From positions 496,001 to 560,000 of the forward strand of contig NZ_CAJHCQ010000002.1 in the NCBI RefSeq assembly GCF_904848665.1: DNA of 64,000 nt. The letters run 5' to 3'. This document shows, in pieces, positions 63,648 to 64,000 of the stretch (its first letter is position 1; each line of letters begins with the position of its first letter). Source of the stretch: Paraburkholderia hiiakae (GTDB taxonomy: Bacteria; Pseudomonadota; Gammaproteobacteria; Burkholderiales; Burkholderiaceae). The translations under genes were made by a program, and so were the position numbers. The notes beneath the pieces are model-generated. The model did not search any database and was not told the origin of the DNA. It was given only the letters and a program-made list of their open reading frames with translations.

Positions 63648-63971
63648 TCATTCAGTACCCGGAACAATCTTCGAGATCTTCCAGTTGCTTCTCGTCACCA
63701 GCACGTAGTCGCCGTTCACACCCAGCCATTGCTGGCCGCGCCCAGGTGCGTCCAGGTTATGCGACTTCCAGTCTTTCATCTGGTAGTTGTAATGCCGGTA
63801 CTTCGAGGGAACCTGCTGGCCTTCGTGCCAGTCGCGATGCGGCATGGTCGGCATGACCTGCTGGCGCCCTGTCCCCTGGCTTTGATCGCCACCGGAGCCT
63901 TGTGCAATTGCGGGCGAGGAGACACCGACGAGGAGCGCAGCGATGACTGAGAGGACGAGTTGGCTTTTCAT
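63648..63971 (-). CDS. RcnB-family periplasmic protein
   Basis: 107 residues with signal peptide (cut after PAIAQ) and the RcnB-type C-terminal domain: HEGQQVPSKYRHYNYQMKDW, then PGRGQQWLGVNGDYVLVT. RcnB of Escherichia coli limits nickel and cobalt loss; many relatives in this group are of unknown role. AGGAG precedes the ATG. No rcnA nearby. Confidence 0.82.
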   Translation of the reverse strand: MKSQLVLSVIAALLVGVSSPAIAQGSGGDQSQGTGRQQVMPTMPHRDWHEGQQVPSKYRHYNYQMKDWKSHNLDAPGRGQQWLGVNGDYVLVTRSNWKISKIVPGTE

Positions 63972-64000
63972 GATTCGATCTCCTGAGGCAAGAAGATGAT

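Noticed and set aside
1..64000. CRISPR arrays, tRNA or rRNA genes, prophage, plasmid origin
   Set aside because: No regularly spaced repeats, no cloverleaf or rRNA sequence, no structural phage genes and no replication genes were seen on reading both strands.

Overview
The window looks like chromosomal DNA of a Burkholderiaceae bacterium, most likely Paraburkholderia, Caballeronia or Burkholderia. The basis is the high GC content, a Burkholderia-type trimeric porin, a small DUF4148-like exported protein, a PXPV-type repeat protein, and many catabolic operons each paired with a LysR or IclR regulator. No rRNA, tRNA, CRISPR array, intact insertion sequence or prophage was seen. This genus call is inference; no marker gene is present.

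Layout. 1-3.4 kb: end of a type I secretion locus (HlyD adaptor, TolC) followed by a Gly/Asn/Ser-rich beta-helix-like protein without a signal peptide, a candidate secreted substrate behind an AT-rich palindromic leader. 3.4-6.1 kb: two overlapping glycosyltransferase genes next to a decayed IS3-family transposase, in DNA of lower GC. 6.1-11.2 kb: CitE-like lyase, class III CoA-transferase, lactate-permease-type transporter and LysR regulator. 11.3-17.9 kb: five-gene operon (cupin dioxygenase of the dihydroxyacetophenone dioxygenase family, SDR, MFS, SDR, IclR regulator) headed by two operator-like boxes, then a LysR gene divergent from an iron-dependent alcohol dehydrogenase. 18-21.4 kb: hydrolase, small exported protein, gene remnants, lipoprotein-like methyltransferase. 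21.5-29.2 kb: LysR divergent from an operon of HpcH aldolase, pyrone-dicarboxylate-lactonase-like amidohydrolase, an unrecognised 391-residue protein, an aromatic-acid MFS transporter and a seven-repeat EAR (EPTP) beta-propeller, followed by a porin. 29.7-39.6 kb: guanidine-I riboswitch and the full guanidine utilisation operon (carboxyguanidine deiminase pair, guanidine/urea carboxylase, allophanate hydrolase, ABC uptake system). 39.7-45.6 kb: PBP7-like endopeptidase, hydrolase, LysR genes and two SDRs. 45.6-49.2 kb: periplasmic solute-binding protein followed by a CHASE-PAS-GGDEF-EAL protein. 49.4-55.7 kb: MFS transporter divergent from a pentonate operon (dehydratase, FAH-type dehydratase, semialdehyde dehydrogenase), with two LacI/GntR-type operators in the shared promoter region. 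55.7-64 kb: deacylase, orphan amino-acid binding protein, two convergent galactoside hydrolases and small envelope proteins.

Most of the window is thus a run of separate nutrient modules (organic acids, aromatics/lactones, guanidine, sugar acids, galactosides). The best candidates for new biology are the 22.6-27.9 kb operon with its unknown protein and EAR propeller, the beta-helix secretion substrate, the translation-control element inside the guanidine riboswitch leader, and the phased operator pair of the pentonate locus.
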